From CALVJJ01 sp045538425 (GTDB lineage: Bacteria; Bacillota; Clostridia; Christensenellales; UBA1242): DNA of 12,434 bases. The DNA lies in contig JAZSRJ010000002.1 in NCBI GenBank assembly GCA_045538425.1, positions 1-12,434 on the forward strand, given 5' to 3'. This document shows positions 6,157 through 11,727 of this stretch, piece by piece. Positions within the stretch are counted from its first letter, which is position 1, and each line of letters begins with the position of its first letter. The notes beneath the pieces were generated by a model that saw only the letters and a list, made by a program, of their open reading frames with translations, had not been told where the DNA came from and made no database searches. The translations under genes and the position numbers were made by a program.

Positions 6157-6419
6157 TGTTTTTCTCCTTTAGGATTGATAGGGACGAAATCTTCGCCACT
6201 ATGTGGGTGATGTGTTCGGCATCGACTCAGTCTTTTTACTCCCAAAACTATTCCATACAACCCCCATTCTTTGATAGCCATGATCATGTATCTCGAACAA
6301 GTCGGTACATATCGACAAGTCTTAGGTAGTAATGGAGATATGGTCCATTGGTATAGATAGACAAGTCCTATACACAATAGACGAATCGGATAGGTAATGA
6401 CGAACAATACTTTTTTCAT
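6144..6419 (-). CDS. yidD: YidD, membrane protein insertion efficiency factor
   Basis: Small membrane-associated protein that helps YidC-dependent insertion. At 91 residues it has a hydrophobic, probably amphipathic N-terminus (MKKVLFVITYPIRLLCIGLVYLYQ). The family core follows: ISPLLPKTCRYVPTCSRY with C35 and C41, KEWGLYGIVLGVKRLSRC with C67, and a loop ending GEDFVP. It is the first gene of a two-gene unit with yidC, overlapping it by 13 bases, and has a good promoter at 6466-6494. AAAGAG lies six bases before the ATG. In most Bacillota yidD directly follows rnpA; here recF and a terminator intervene. Confidence 0.95.
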   Translation of the reverse strand: MKKVLFVITYPIRLLCIGLVYLYQWTISPLLPKTCRYVPTCSRYMIMAIKEWGLYGIVLGVKRLSRCRTHHPHSGEDFVPINPKGEKQWIF

Positions 6420-6443
6420 ATTTTCTCTTTATAAGGTTATTCC

Positions 6444-6457
6444 GTCAAAAAATTGAC
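6444..6457. repeat. Small inverted repeat in the yidD leader
   Basis: GTCAA and TTGAC flank AAAA at 6444-6457, just downstream of the predicted yidD transcript start. It could be a leader hairpin or operator, or chance in AT-rich DNA. Confidence 0.3.
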
Positions 6458-6465
6458 TTGTAAAT

Positions 6466-6494
6466 ATTGTATACTAATTTCCGTATTTTTCCAA
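6466..6494 (-). promoter_or_regulatory. Sigma-A promoter of yidD-yidC
   Basis: The minus strand has TTGGAA (6494-6489), a 17-base spacer and TACAAT (6471-6466), about 47 bases before the yidD start codon and just after the recF terminator. Confidence 0.7.
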
Positions 6495-6533
6495 ATAAAA
6501 ATGACACAATCAAAACAATTTGTTGTGTCATTT
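6493..6533 (-). terminator. Rho-independent terminator of rnpA-recF
   Basis: AAATGACACAA (6499-6509) and TTGTGTCATTT (6523-6533) form a perfect 11-bp stem, with TTTTTATTT following on the minus strand. It lies about 50 bases past the recF stop and immediately before the yidD promoter. Confidence 0.85.
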
Positions 6534-6582
6534 GACATATTTTTTGATGTATCAATCCAAAATCTTGTTGTTTTGTTTCTAT

Positions 6583-7671
6583 TTATAGTACTTCTTCCAT
6601 TTTGGTGATACGTCCATTTTCAATATGGTATCTATTGCAAGCAACATCATACTCAAAATCTGTACAAGTCAAGATGGTTTGCAATCGTGTCACATACTGT
6701 AACAATTTTTCTCGTCTTGTTTGGTCAAGTTCGCTGAGCACATCATCTAAAAGCAAAATAGGATATTCTCCTCGTTGTTGCTTAAAGATCTCTAGTTCGG
6801 CAAGTTTTAAGGCAAGGGCACAAGTACGTTGTTGGCCTTGGCTACCATAATAACGCATATCTATCCCATTGACCACAATTTTCAAATCATCTCGATGTGG
6901 ACCAACGGTTGTATACCCTAGTTCTATATCTTTTTCTAGTGTCTTTGCGTATTGGTCAAGTAACTGCTCTTTGATATTATCTTGCTCAAGCCCTGCAATG
7001 CTACTGTAAGACAATTGCAATTCTTCATGATTGCCTGTCAAATATTGTTGGGCACGATTGGCAATAACCGTCAATTGTTCGACCAACTGCAATCGATACT
7101 CTATCACTTTTGCTCCAACAATAGCCAATTGTTCGTCCCAAATAGAGATGGTCTCTTTGACACTATTTCGAGATTTGAGTAAAGTGTTACGTTGTTCCAA
7201 TATTTTATTATATTTGGACAATGCGTAAAAATAATTACGGTCGTATTGAGACAAAGATATATCTAAGAATCTTCTTCTTTCTTGAGGACTATCTTTGACC
7301 AATTTTAGTTCGTCTGGTGAAAAATAGACTGCATTGAGTTCTCCTAACAACTCACCCATTTTAAGAATGGGTACACCACCAATCTTAATGGCTTTCTTAC
7401 GATTGTCAAATAGGTAGATCTCAATGGTTCGCTTGCTTCCTTTGTTATCTAGGGTGGTCATAACTTTTGCAGAATGTTTTCCAAAAGCAATCATCTCTTT
7501 ATCTTTGCTAGTACGAGCCGATCGTCCTATGGCACATAAGAAAATGCTTTCTAGCAAATTGGTTTTGCCTTGAGCATTTTTCCCCACCAAAACATTGAGT
7601 CCAGGAGCAAGAGAGATCTCTAGATGATCATAGTTGCGAAAATCTTGTAATGTAATCGATTTTACAAACAT
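6583..7671 (-). CDS. recF: RecF, DNA gap-repair ATPase
   Basis: SMC-like ABC ATPase that, with RecO and RecR, loads RecA at single-strand gaps. The 362 residues match the family length. Walker A is GKNAQGKTN (30-38), the signature motif SQGQQR is at 277-282, and Walker B is ILLLDDVLSELD (305-316). FSPDELKLVKDSPQERRRFLD and TTVGPHRDDL are also typical. The start codon overlaps the last codons of rnpA by 10 bases, so translation is probably coupled to rnpA, and a terminator follows. recF usually sits in dnaA-dnaN-recF-gyrB; none of those genes is present here, so this copy has an unusual location. I see no sign of damage. Confidence 0.97.
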   Translation of the reverse strand: MFVKSITLQDFRNYDHLEISLAPGLNVLVGKNAQGKTNLLESIFLCAIGRSARTSKDKEMIAFGKHSAKVMTTLDNKGSKRTIEIYLFDNRKKAIKIGGVPILKMGELLGELNAVYFSPDELKLVKDSPQERRRFLDISLSQYDRNYFYALSKYNKILEQRNTLLKSRNSVKETISIWDEQLAIVGAKVIEYRLQLVEQLTVIANRAQQYLTGNHEELQLSYSSIAGLEQDNIKEQLLDQYAKTLEKDIELGYTTVGPHRDDLKIVVNGIDMRYYGSQGQQRTCALALKLAELEIFKQQRGEYPILLLDDVLSELDQTRREKLLQYVTRLQTILTCTDFEYDVACNRYHIENGRITKMEEVL

Positions 7672-8012
7672 TGGTTATCCTCTAGGTATTGATGTTTTGT
7701 AAGAATATACACAATTTGTTCTTTCATTTGTTCAAAACTCAGTTCTGCCAAACTGTCTCTAGCAACTAATATATAATTATTCTTTTTTACTTGTGGTAAG
7801 ATTTCCCTAACAATAGCACGCATACGACGTTTCACAAGATTGCGAACATGCGCTTTTCCTACTTTTTTATTGACGACAAATCCAAATCGTACATGATCTA
7901 GTTTTGTAGGAGTTGCCCACAAAATAAGGTATTTGCTTGCACAGCTATCCCCTTTTTTGTAGATATAGGAAAACTCTTTTCTTTTTTTCAATCGATTGTT
8001 TTTATTTAGCAT
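7662..8012 (-). CDS. rnpA: RnpA, protein component of ribonuclease P
   Basis: Basic protein subunit that binds the RNase P RNA and the tRNA 5' leader. From the ATG at 8012 it has 116 residues and opens with the typical LNKNNRLKKRKEFSYIYKKG. The central FGFVVNKKVGKAHVRNLVKRRMRAIVRE is the RNR-type conserved helix, and the end contains NNYILVARDSLAELSFEQM. An in-frame ATG at 8078 would add 22 hydrophobic residues, but it lies inside the upstream terminator and ahead of the promoter, so I reject it. AAGGAA about nine bases before 8012 agrees. It overlaps recF by 10 bases. rpmH, its usual upstream neighbour, is absent. Confidence 0.95.
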   Translation of the reverse strand: MLNKNNRLKKRKEFSYIYKKGDSCASKYLILWATPTKLDHVRFGFVVNKKVGKAHVRNLVKRRMRAIVREILPQVKKNNYILVARDSLAELSFEQMKEQIVYILTKHQYLEDNQCL

Positions 8013-8034
8013 ATCTATTTTTCCTTGTAACAAT

Positions 8035-8063
8035 ATTGTAGACCAAAAGTTGTAAAAAGTAAA
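8035..8063 (-). promoter_or_regulatory. Sigma-A promoter of rnpA-recF
   Basis: The minus strand has TTTACT (8063-8058), a 17-base spacer and TACAAT (8040-8035), about 22 bases before the rnpA ATG and right after the terminator of the 75-residue gene. Confidence 0.7.
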
Positions 8064-8086
8064 GAAAAAAGAGAGCAAACTCTCTT
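8062..8086 (-). terminator. Rho-independent terminator overlapping the stop of the 75-residue gene
   Basis: AAGAGAG (8069-8075) and CTCTCTT (8080-8086) pair around CAAA; the minus strand continues with TTTTTTCTTT. The stem includes two bases of the stop codon at 8085-8087, a very compact 3' end that overlaps the -35 of the next promoter. Confidence 0.82.
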
Positions 8087-8312
8087 AATTTGGCGAAACT
8101 GTTGATTCTTCTTCTAAGGAAGAAGTAGATTCTTTTGTTTTCTCTATCACCAATTGAATGAAAGATTTCCATTCGCCATGATAACAACTTGGAATGCCTT
8201 GCAGGATAAGATCTTCCCTAATTTTGGTTTGTAATTGTTCTTGCGTACTATCTGGATAAGATTTTACAATATTTCTTACCACTTCTGCAACAACTAAAAA
8301 ATCTGTAATCAT
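8085..8312 (-). CDS. Small protein of unknown function (75 aa)
   Basis: I do not recognise this protein. It begins MITDFLVVAEVVRNIVKSYPDS, has a probably helical middle (STQEQLQTKIREDLIL and GEWKSFIQLVIEKTKE) around a GIPSCYHG turn with one cysteine, and ends in a Ser/Glu-rich tail. There is no signal peptide or membrane segment, so it should be cytosolic. That it is a real gene is supported by GAGGT six to seven bases before the ATG, a promoter at 8341-8370 and a terminator on its stop codon: a complete single-gene unit. It lies where rpmH would be expected, but its sequence is not ribosomal protein L34. Two sequences resembling Spo0A boxes lie upstream of the promoter. Confidence 0.75.
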   Translation of the reverse strand: MITDFLVVAEVVRNIVKSYPDSTQEQLQTKIREDLILQGIPSCYHGEWKSFIQLVIEKTKESTSSLEEESTVSPN

Positions 8313-8340
8313 TGTCTACCTCATCAAAAAAACTTCCATT

Positions 8341-8370
8341 AGTATACACAAAAAACATACCAAAGGTCAA
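8341..8370 (-). promoter_or_regulatory. Promoter of the 75-residue gene
   Basis: The minus strand has TTGACC (8370-8365), an 18-base spacer and TATACT (8346-8341), about 30 bases before the start codon at 8312. Confidence 0.65.
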
Positions 8371-8377
8371 CCACTTT

Positions 8378-8394
8378 TTCGACTTTTTTCGACA
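8378..8394 (-). promoter_or_regulatory. Tandem Spo0A-box-like sites
   Basis: TGTCGAA (8394-8388) matches the Spo0A box core exactly, and AGTCGAA (8384-8378) differs at one base. They are on the same strand and exactly 10 bp apart, a full helical turn, ending seven bases upstream of the -35 of the 75-residue gene. The arrangement fits activator sites, but no spo gene is in the window to show that the organism sporulates. Confidence 0.45.
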
Positions 8395-8470
8395 AATGAT
8401 TAGATGAATAATTCTATAGTATATTTACGTCCAATATTTAGTAATTCTATTGATCATCCCTTTCATTTTA

Positions 8471-8504
8471 GAAAAAATAAAACACTCTTTATAGAGTGTT
8501 TTAT
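8471..8504 (-). terminator. Rho-independent terminator of the four-helix membrane protein gene
   Basis: ATAAAACACTCT (8477-8488) and AGAGTGTTTTAT (8493-8504) form a perfect 12-bp stem with a 4-base loop; TTTTT continues on the minus strand. It lies about 20 bases past the stop at 8524. Confidence 0.92.
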
Positions 8505-8523
8505 TTATAAATCATGATGATTC

Positions 8524-9111
8524 TTAACTATTTTTCTTTTGTTCAATACGAGCTTGTACTTTTTTATCATGGCGTAAGATATTGGTACAAGTAAAGAGTG
8601 CATTAACTACAAGAACTGTATACAACCCCCATACCGAAATCATACGACTTCCAGCTTCAATATAACCAATAGTGTAAGCGTTGTCCATTTCGCTACAGAT
8701 AGCACGTACCAAGACCAACATCAAGGTAAAACATATGGTAGAGAATATACTCGTAATAATCTCTGGCCATTTTCCTCTTTCAAAAAGCAAGAAAAACATG
8801 GTTAGGATAACTGATACGAATCCTGCAAGGGCACAAATCATTGTTAGGATAATAGCAACCTTAACGCCTTCTTCATTCTTTAATTGTAATAACATCCATT
8901 GTTCTTGATAATTGGCTTCTTCTATTTTCAAATCATCTTCATCCATAAACAACGCTGTTGTCATCTCAAATCCACTATAATAATATTGGTCTTCAAAATG
9001 TGATGGGCTTGTATAGGAGAAGAATGGGAAGAAGTACAAAATAATACAAACAAATCCAAGCACTAATGATACAATCATATACCAATTGATTTCTGGTTTT
9101 TTAAGCGCCAT
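8524..9111 (-). CDS. Four-helix integral membrane protein of unknown function
   Basis: I do not recognise a family. The 195 residues give four hydrophobic segments at about 10-32, 83-109, 115-138 and 156-180. A 50-residue loop rich in acidic and aromatic residues lies between the first two (SPSHFEDQYYYSGFEMTTALFMDEDDLKIEE). The Lys-rich C-terminus (HDKKVQARIEQKKNS) suggests both ends are cytoplasmic and the long loop is outside. AAGGAG lies seven bases before the ATG, a promoter with extended -10 is at 9151-9156, and a strong terminator follows, so it is a single-gene unit. No conserved catalytic motif is visible. Confidence 0.85.
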   Translation of the reverse strand: MALKKPEINWYMIVSLVLGFVCIILYFFPFFSYTSPSHFEDQYYYSGFEMTTALFMDEDDLKIEEANYQEQWMLLQLKNEEGVKVAIILTMICALAGFVSVILTMFFLLFERGKWPEIITSIFSTICFTLMLVLVRAICSEMDNAYTIGYIEAGSRMISVWGLYTVLVVNALFTCTNILRHDKKVQARIEQKKNS

Positions 9112-9150
9112 ATTGTTTCTCCTTCTTGATTGTGTTACTTTTTCATAGTT

Positions 9151-9179
9151 ATTGTATCACAAAACACCTTCTATTAGAA
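9151..9179 (-). promoter_or_regulatory. Extended -10 promoter of the four-helix membrane protein gene
   Basis: TACAAT (9156-9151) is preceded by TGA, giving an extended -10; the -35 is weak (TTCTAA at 9179-9174). The string TTGTGATACAAT is the same as in the mnmE promoter. Confidence 0.55.
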
Positions 9180-9233
9180 AGCAAAACAAAGTATATTGTG
9201 AAAAAATTATAGACAATTTTTGAGGTATTTTTT

Positions 9234-9243
9234 TGATTAATCA
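9234..9243. repeat. 10-bp palindrome in an otherwise featureless gap
   Basis: TGATTAATCA at 9234-9243 is a perfect palindrome flanked by T- and A-runs. The gap 9112-9346 otherwise holds only the promoter of the membrane protein gene and the radical SAM terminator. This may be a binding site or chance. Confidence 0.25.
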
Positions 9244-9303
9244 TAAAAAATATATTAGCATATTCCCCTTTATTTTGCAGTATTTTTCTTAATGTCATAT
9301 GAA

Positions 9304-9337
9304 TAAAAAAAAGAAATTGTTGATTAAAACAATTTCT
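9304..9337 (-). terminator. Rho-independent terminator of the radical SAM gene
   Basis: AGAAATTGTT (9312-9321) and AACAATTTCT (9328-9337) form a perfect 10-bp stem with a 6-base loop. A run of T (complement of 9305-9312) follows on the minus strand. Confidence 0.92.
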
Positions 9338-9346
9338 TCTTTATCT

Positions 9347-10222
9347 CTATTTTACAACCCCTCTTCCATCAAAGATTGGAATGTATTCTTCTGTACTACT
9401 AGACAATTCTTGATAAAATCCTTTATCCAGTCCCAATCTTTCTAGCGTCTTTAGTACTCTTGTATATTCTAATTGTTTGATAGGACGATTGATGTCTGGC
9501 ATCGTTTTTGCTAAATGACATGGCGTATACTGACTCATAAGACTTATCATACGATTGCCAAAATGTTGTTTGATGTTTTCCATGACTTGTACACTATCTC
9601 CACTATGGTTAGGTAAAATCATGTGACGGATAATCACCCCTTTTTTCATCAAACCATCTACAATTACATCTTCTGGTTGTTGGCGACACATCTCTGAGAT
9701 GGCTTCCAGTACTTTTTGCGGATAGTCTGGACATTGGCTATACTTTGTTGCAATACCAGTGTCGCTATATTTATAATCAGTTAGATAGATATCGATATAC
9801 CCTTCCAACATCTTAAGACTTTCCACACTATCATATCCACTCGTATTATAGACAACAGGGATATGGGGACGATAGATGTCTAGTGCTTGTTTGATTTGGA
9901 GCGTATAATGACTAGGTGTAACAAGATTGATATTGTGTGCACCTTGTTGTTCTAGTTCTTGAAAAATCTCCGCCAATCGGTTAGGTGTAATCTCTATCCC
10001 CACCTCAGCATTAGAGACTTGCCAGTTTTGACAATAGCAACAACGAAGATTACAACCACTAAAAAAGATAGTTCCACTTCCTTGACAACCACTAATCACA
10101 GGTTCTTCCCAATGATGAAGTTGTACAAGAGCAACTTTTAGGTTGCCAACTTTACAATATCCCGTTGTTTTGTGGCGATCTATCCCACATTGTCTAGGAC
10201 AACCTCTACAAATATAAGTCAT
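9347..10222 (-). CDS. Radical SAM protein, PflX/COG1313 (pyruvate-formate-lyase-activating-like)
   Basis: A 291-residue radical SAM enzyme. The [4Fe-4S]/SAM motif is C57-x3-C61-x2-C64 in FFSGCNLRCCYCQNW. The N-terminus has further cysteines at C5, C8, C12 and C23 (CRGCPRQCGIDR and GYCKVG), which distinguish COG1313 from canonical pyruvate formate-lyase activases and may bind a second cluster. Later landmarks are NTSGYDS, IYLTDYKYSD and RHMILPNHSGDS. No glycyl-radical enzyme is nearby, so the substrate cannot be inferred and activase names should be treated as family labels. AAGGAA about eight bases upstream supports the start, and a strong terminator follows, so it is a single-gene unit. Confidence 0.9.
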   Translation of the reverse strand: MTYICRGCPRQCGIDRHKTTGYCKVGNLKVALVQLHHWEEPVISGCQGSGTIFFSGCNLRCCYCQNWQVSNAEVGIEITPNRLAEIFQELEQQGAHNINLVTPSHYTLQIKQALDIYRPHIPVVYNTSGYDSVESLKMLEGYIDIYLTDYKYSDTGIATKYSQCPDYPQKVLEAISEMCRQQPEDVIVDGLMKKGVIIRHMILPNHSGDSVQVMENIKQHFGNRMISLMSQYTPCHLAKTMPDINRPIKQLEYTRVLKTLERLGLDKGFYQELSSSTEEYIPIFDGRGVVK

Positions 10223-10321
10223 AATTGTTTTCCTTTTATACTATTTTTTCTTAAAATAGGATGATTTTTCTTAATTGTATTGTTGATTATTATGATTATT
10301 TTACTAATTAAATATTAAAAT

Positions 10322-10345
10322 AATGGCTTTATTTAGCCGTTTTTT
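10322..10345. terminator. Terminator-like hairpin downstream of parB
   Basis: AATGGCT (10322-10328) pairs with AGCCGTT (10335-10341), including one T-G pair. A T-run follows on the plus strand (10340-10345). On the minus strand the tail is weaker (ATTATTTTAAT). No plus-strand gene ends here, so it may be a second minus-strand stop for parB transcripts or a block to antisense transcription. Confidence 0.5.
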
Positions 10346-10370
10346 ATAAAAATAGTAATATAATACTCTC

Positions 10371-10399
10371 AAAAACAGAAAATGACCAAAACTGGTCAT
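10371..10399 (-). terminator. Rho-independent terminator of the parA-ASCH-parB operon
   Basis: ATGACCA (10382-10388) and TGGTCAT (10393-10399) form a perfect stem with loop AAAC. The minus strand continues TTTTCTGTTTTT. Confidence 0.75.
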
Positions 10400-10449
10400 C
10401 TTCCACTTTTTGACAAAAAGTCTATTTTTTATGTCTTGTTGGTTATATG

Positions 10450-10465
10450 TATTTCACATGAAACA
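10450..10465. other. Candidate parS centromere site
   Basis: The 16 bases TATTTCACATGAAACA match the bacterial parS consensus TGTTTCACGTGAAACA at 14 positions, differing at the second and ninth. The inner palindrome TTTCA-CA-TGAAA is intact. The site touches the parB stop codon (10466-10468) with no gap. ParB spreading and chromosome partition start from such sites, which commonly lie in or near parB. Confidence 0.75.
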
Positions 10466-11368
10466 TTATTTTTGTAACCAACGATACAATCGATCTAGGT
10501 CATCTTGAGAGTAGTAGTCAATATAGATACGACCTTTGGTATCATCACCTACAACACCCACTTTTGTACCCAACTTATTCTCCATGATACGAATAAGATC
10601 TTTTAATTCGTTAGATTGAACATATTGTTTTTTCGCTTTGCTTTTTGGATTTTGAAGATCTTTCACAATCTTTTCCATATCTCTAACAGTTACTTTTTTG
10701 GTAACAGCCATTTTTGCAAGTTTTACTTGTACTTCTGGATCATTCACAACAACAAGACTACGAGCGTGTCCTGCAGACAACTTACCAGATTCGATCATAG
10801 ATACAACTTCTGGTTGAAGATTAAGCAAACGTAAGAAGTTGGCAATCACTGGTCTACTTTTTCCCAATCTTTCTGCAAGTTTGTCTTGAGTAAAACCATA
10901 CTCATCAATCAATGCTTGCATTCCACGAGCTGTTTCGATTGGATTGAGATCTTCTCTTTGAACGTTTTCAATCAAAGCGATTTCTTTAATTTCTTTATCT
11001 GTATATGTTTTTACAATTGCAGGAATGGTTTTCTTTCCAGCCAACTTGCTTGCACGAAATCTTCTTTCACCAGCAATAATGGTATATCTATCTCCTTTTG
11101 CAACAACAATAATTGGTTGAATAACACCATGCACCTTAATACTATCTGCAAGATCTTGTAGTGCGCTAGGTTCAAAGTTTTTACGAGGTTGGTTTGGATC
11201 GTTGTCGATTTTACCAATCTCAATCTCTACCACTCCACCTTTTTCAACTACTTTTTCTACAACTTTTACTTTTTCAGTTTTTTCTACTTTCTTTGATTCT
11301 ACCTTTTCTTCTTCTTCATAACTACCAAATAATGAAGACAAACCTCTTCCTAATCCTTTGCCAGCCAT
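10466..11368 (-). CDS. parB: ParB/Spo0J chromosome-partitioning protein
   Basis: CTP-dependent DNA clamp that loads at parS and works with ParA in origin segregation. The 300 residues start MAGKGLGRGLSSLFG, the ParA-interacting N-terminus, followed by a Lys/Glu/Val-rich linker (about 19-45). The CTP-binding domain has NDPNQPRKNF (56-65), AGERRFRA (99-106) and ENVQREDLNPIE (135-146). The HTH is about 158-180 (FTQDKLAERLGKSRPVIANFL) with GKLSAGHARSL next, and the C-terminal dimerisation domain is about 251-300. AAAGGAG precedes the ATG. It is last in the parA-ASCH-parB operon, 11 bases after the ASCH gene, with a candidate parS at its stop codon. Confidence 0.97.
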   Translation of the reverse strand: MAGKGLGRGLSSLFGSYEEEEKVESKKVEKTEKVKVVEKVVEKGGVVEIEIGKIDNDPNQPRKNFEPSALQDLADSIKVHGVIQPIIVVAKGDRYTIIAGERRFRASKLAGKKTIPAIVKTYTDKEIKEIALIENVQREDLNPIETARGMQALIDEYGFTQDKLAERLGKSRPVIANFLRLLNLQPEVVSMIESGKLSAGHARSLVVVNDPEVQVKLAKMAVTKKVTVRDMEKIVKDLQNPKSKAKKQYVQSNELKDLIRIMENKLGTKVGVVGDDTKGRIYIDYYSQDDLDRLYRWLQK

Positions 11369-11379
11369 AATGTTCTCCT

Positions 11380-11718
11380 TTATGATAATAATTTGATTTC
11401 TATCCCAACCACTTGATATTGTTTTTGTTGGTCAAGACTATAGTACTGTGTCATATCTTGTGGATCTGCTATTTCTTCTTCTGCATATCCAATGGCAATT
11501 TTATCAAAATACTGATACATTGCTTCAAAATCTGAAAAGATATGTAGAGCAACAACTTCTGTTCTTACAATCTCTCCTGTATCTATATGAGAAAACTCAA
11601 TGATATCTCCAATATTAATAGAGCGCCTCTTCTCATCGTACAAGCGCATCTCTATTGTTTTTGTTCCATTCTTTATTTTTTCAAACGGATCATTTTTTAA
11701 TTTCATTTGAATCATCAT
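11380..11718 (-). CDS. ASCH-domain (PUA-like) protein
   Basis: A 112-residue single-domain protein of the ASCH superfamily, a PUA-like beta-barrel expected to bind RNA or nucleic-acid derivatives. The N-terminal signature is clear: MKLKNDPFEKIKNGTKTIEMRLYDEKRR with the GxKxxExR residues G18, K20, E23 and R25, then INIGDIIEF. The end YYSLDQQKQYQVVGIEIKLL is also family-like. The ATG at 11718 is preceded by AAGGA and lies nine bases after the parA stop; a second ATG follows directly. It is inserted between parA and parB on the same strand with tight spacing, so the three should be co-transcribed. Its substrate and any link to partition are unknown. Confidence 0.88.
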   Translation of the reverse strand: MMIQMKLKNDPFEKIKNGTKTIEMRLYDEKRRSINIGDIIEFSHIDTGEIVRTEVVALHIFSDFEAMYQYFDKIAIGYAEEEIADPQDMTQYYSLDQQKQYQVVGIEIKLLS

Positions 11719-11727
11719 CGTTTTTCC

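Noticed and set aside
8013..8078. Upstream in-frame ATG that would lengthen RnpA by 22 residues
   Set aside because: The extension lies in the terminator and promoter region, is hydrophobic and unlike RnpA, and a ribosome site fits the ATG at 8012.
8002..8187. 61-codon minus-strand frame overlapping the 75-residue gene and rnpA start
   Set aside because: It reads through the terminator hairpin and rnpA promoter in another frame and lacks a ribosome site.
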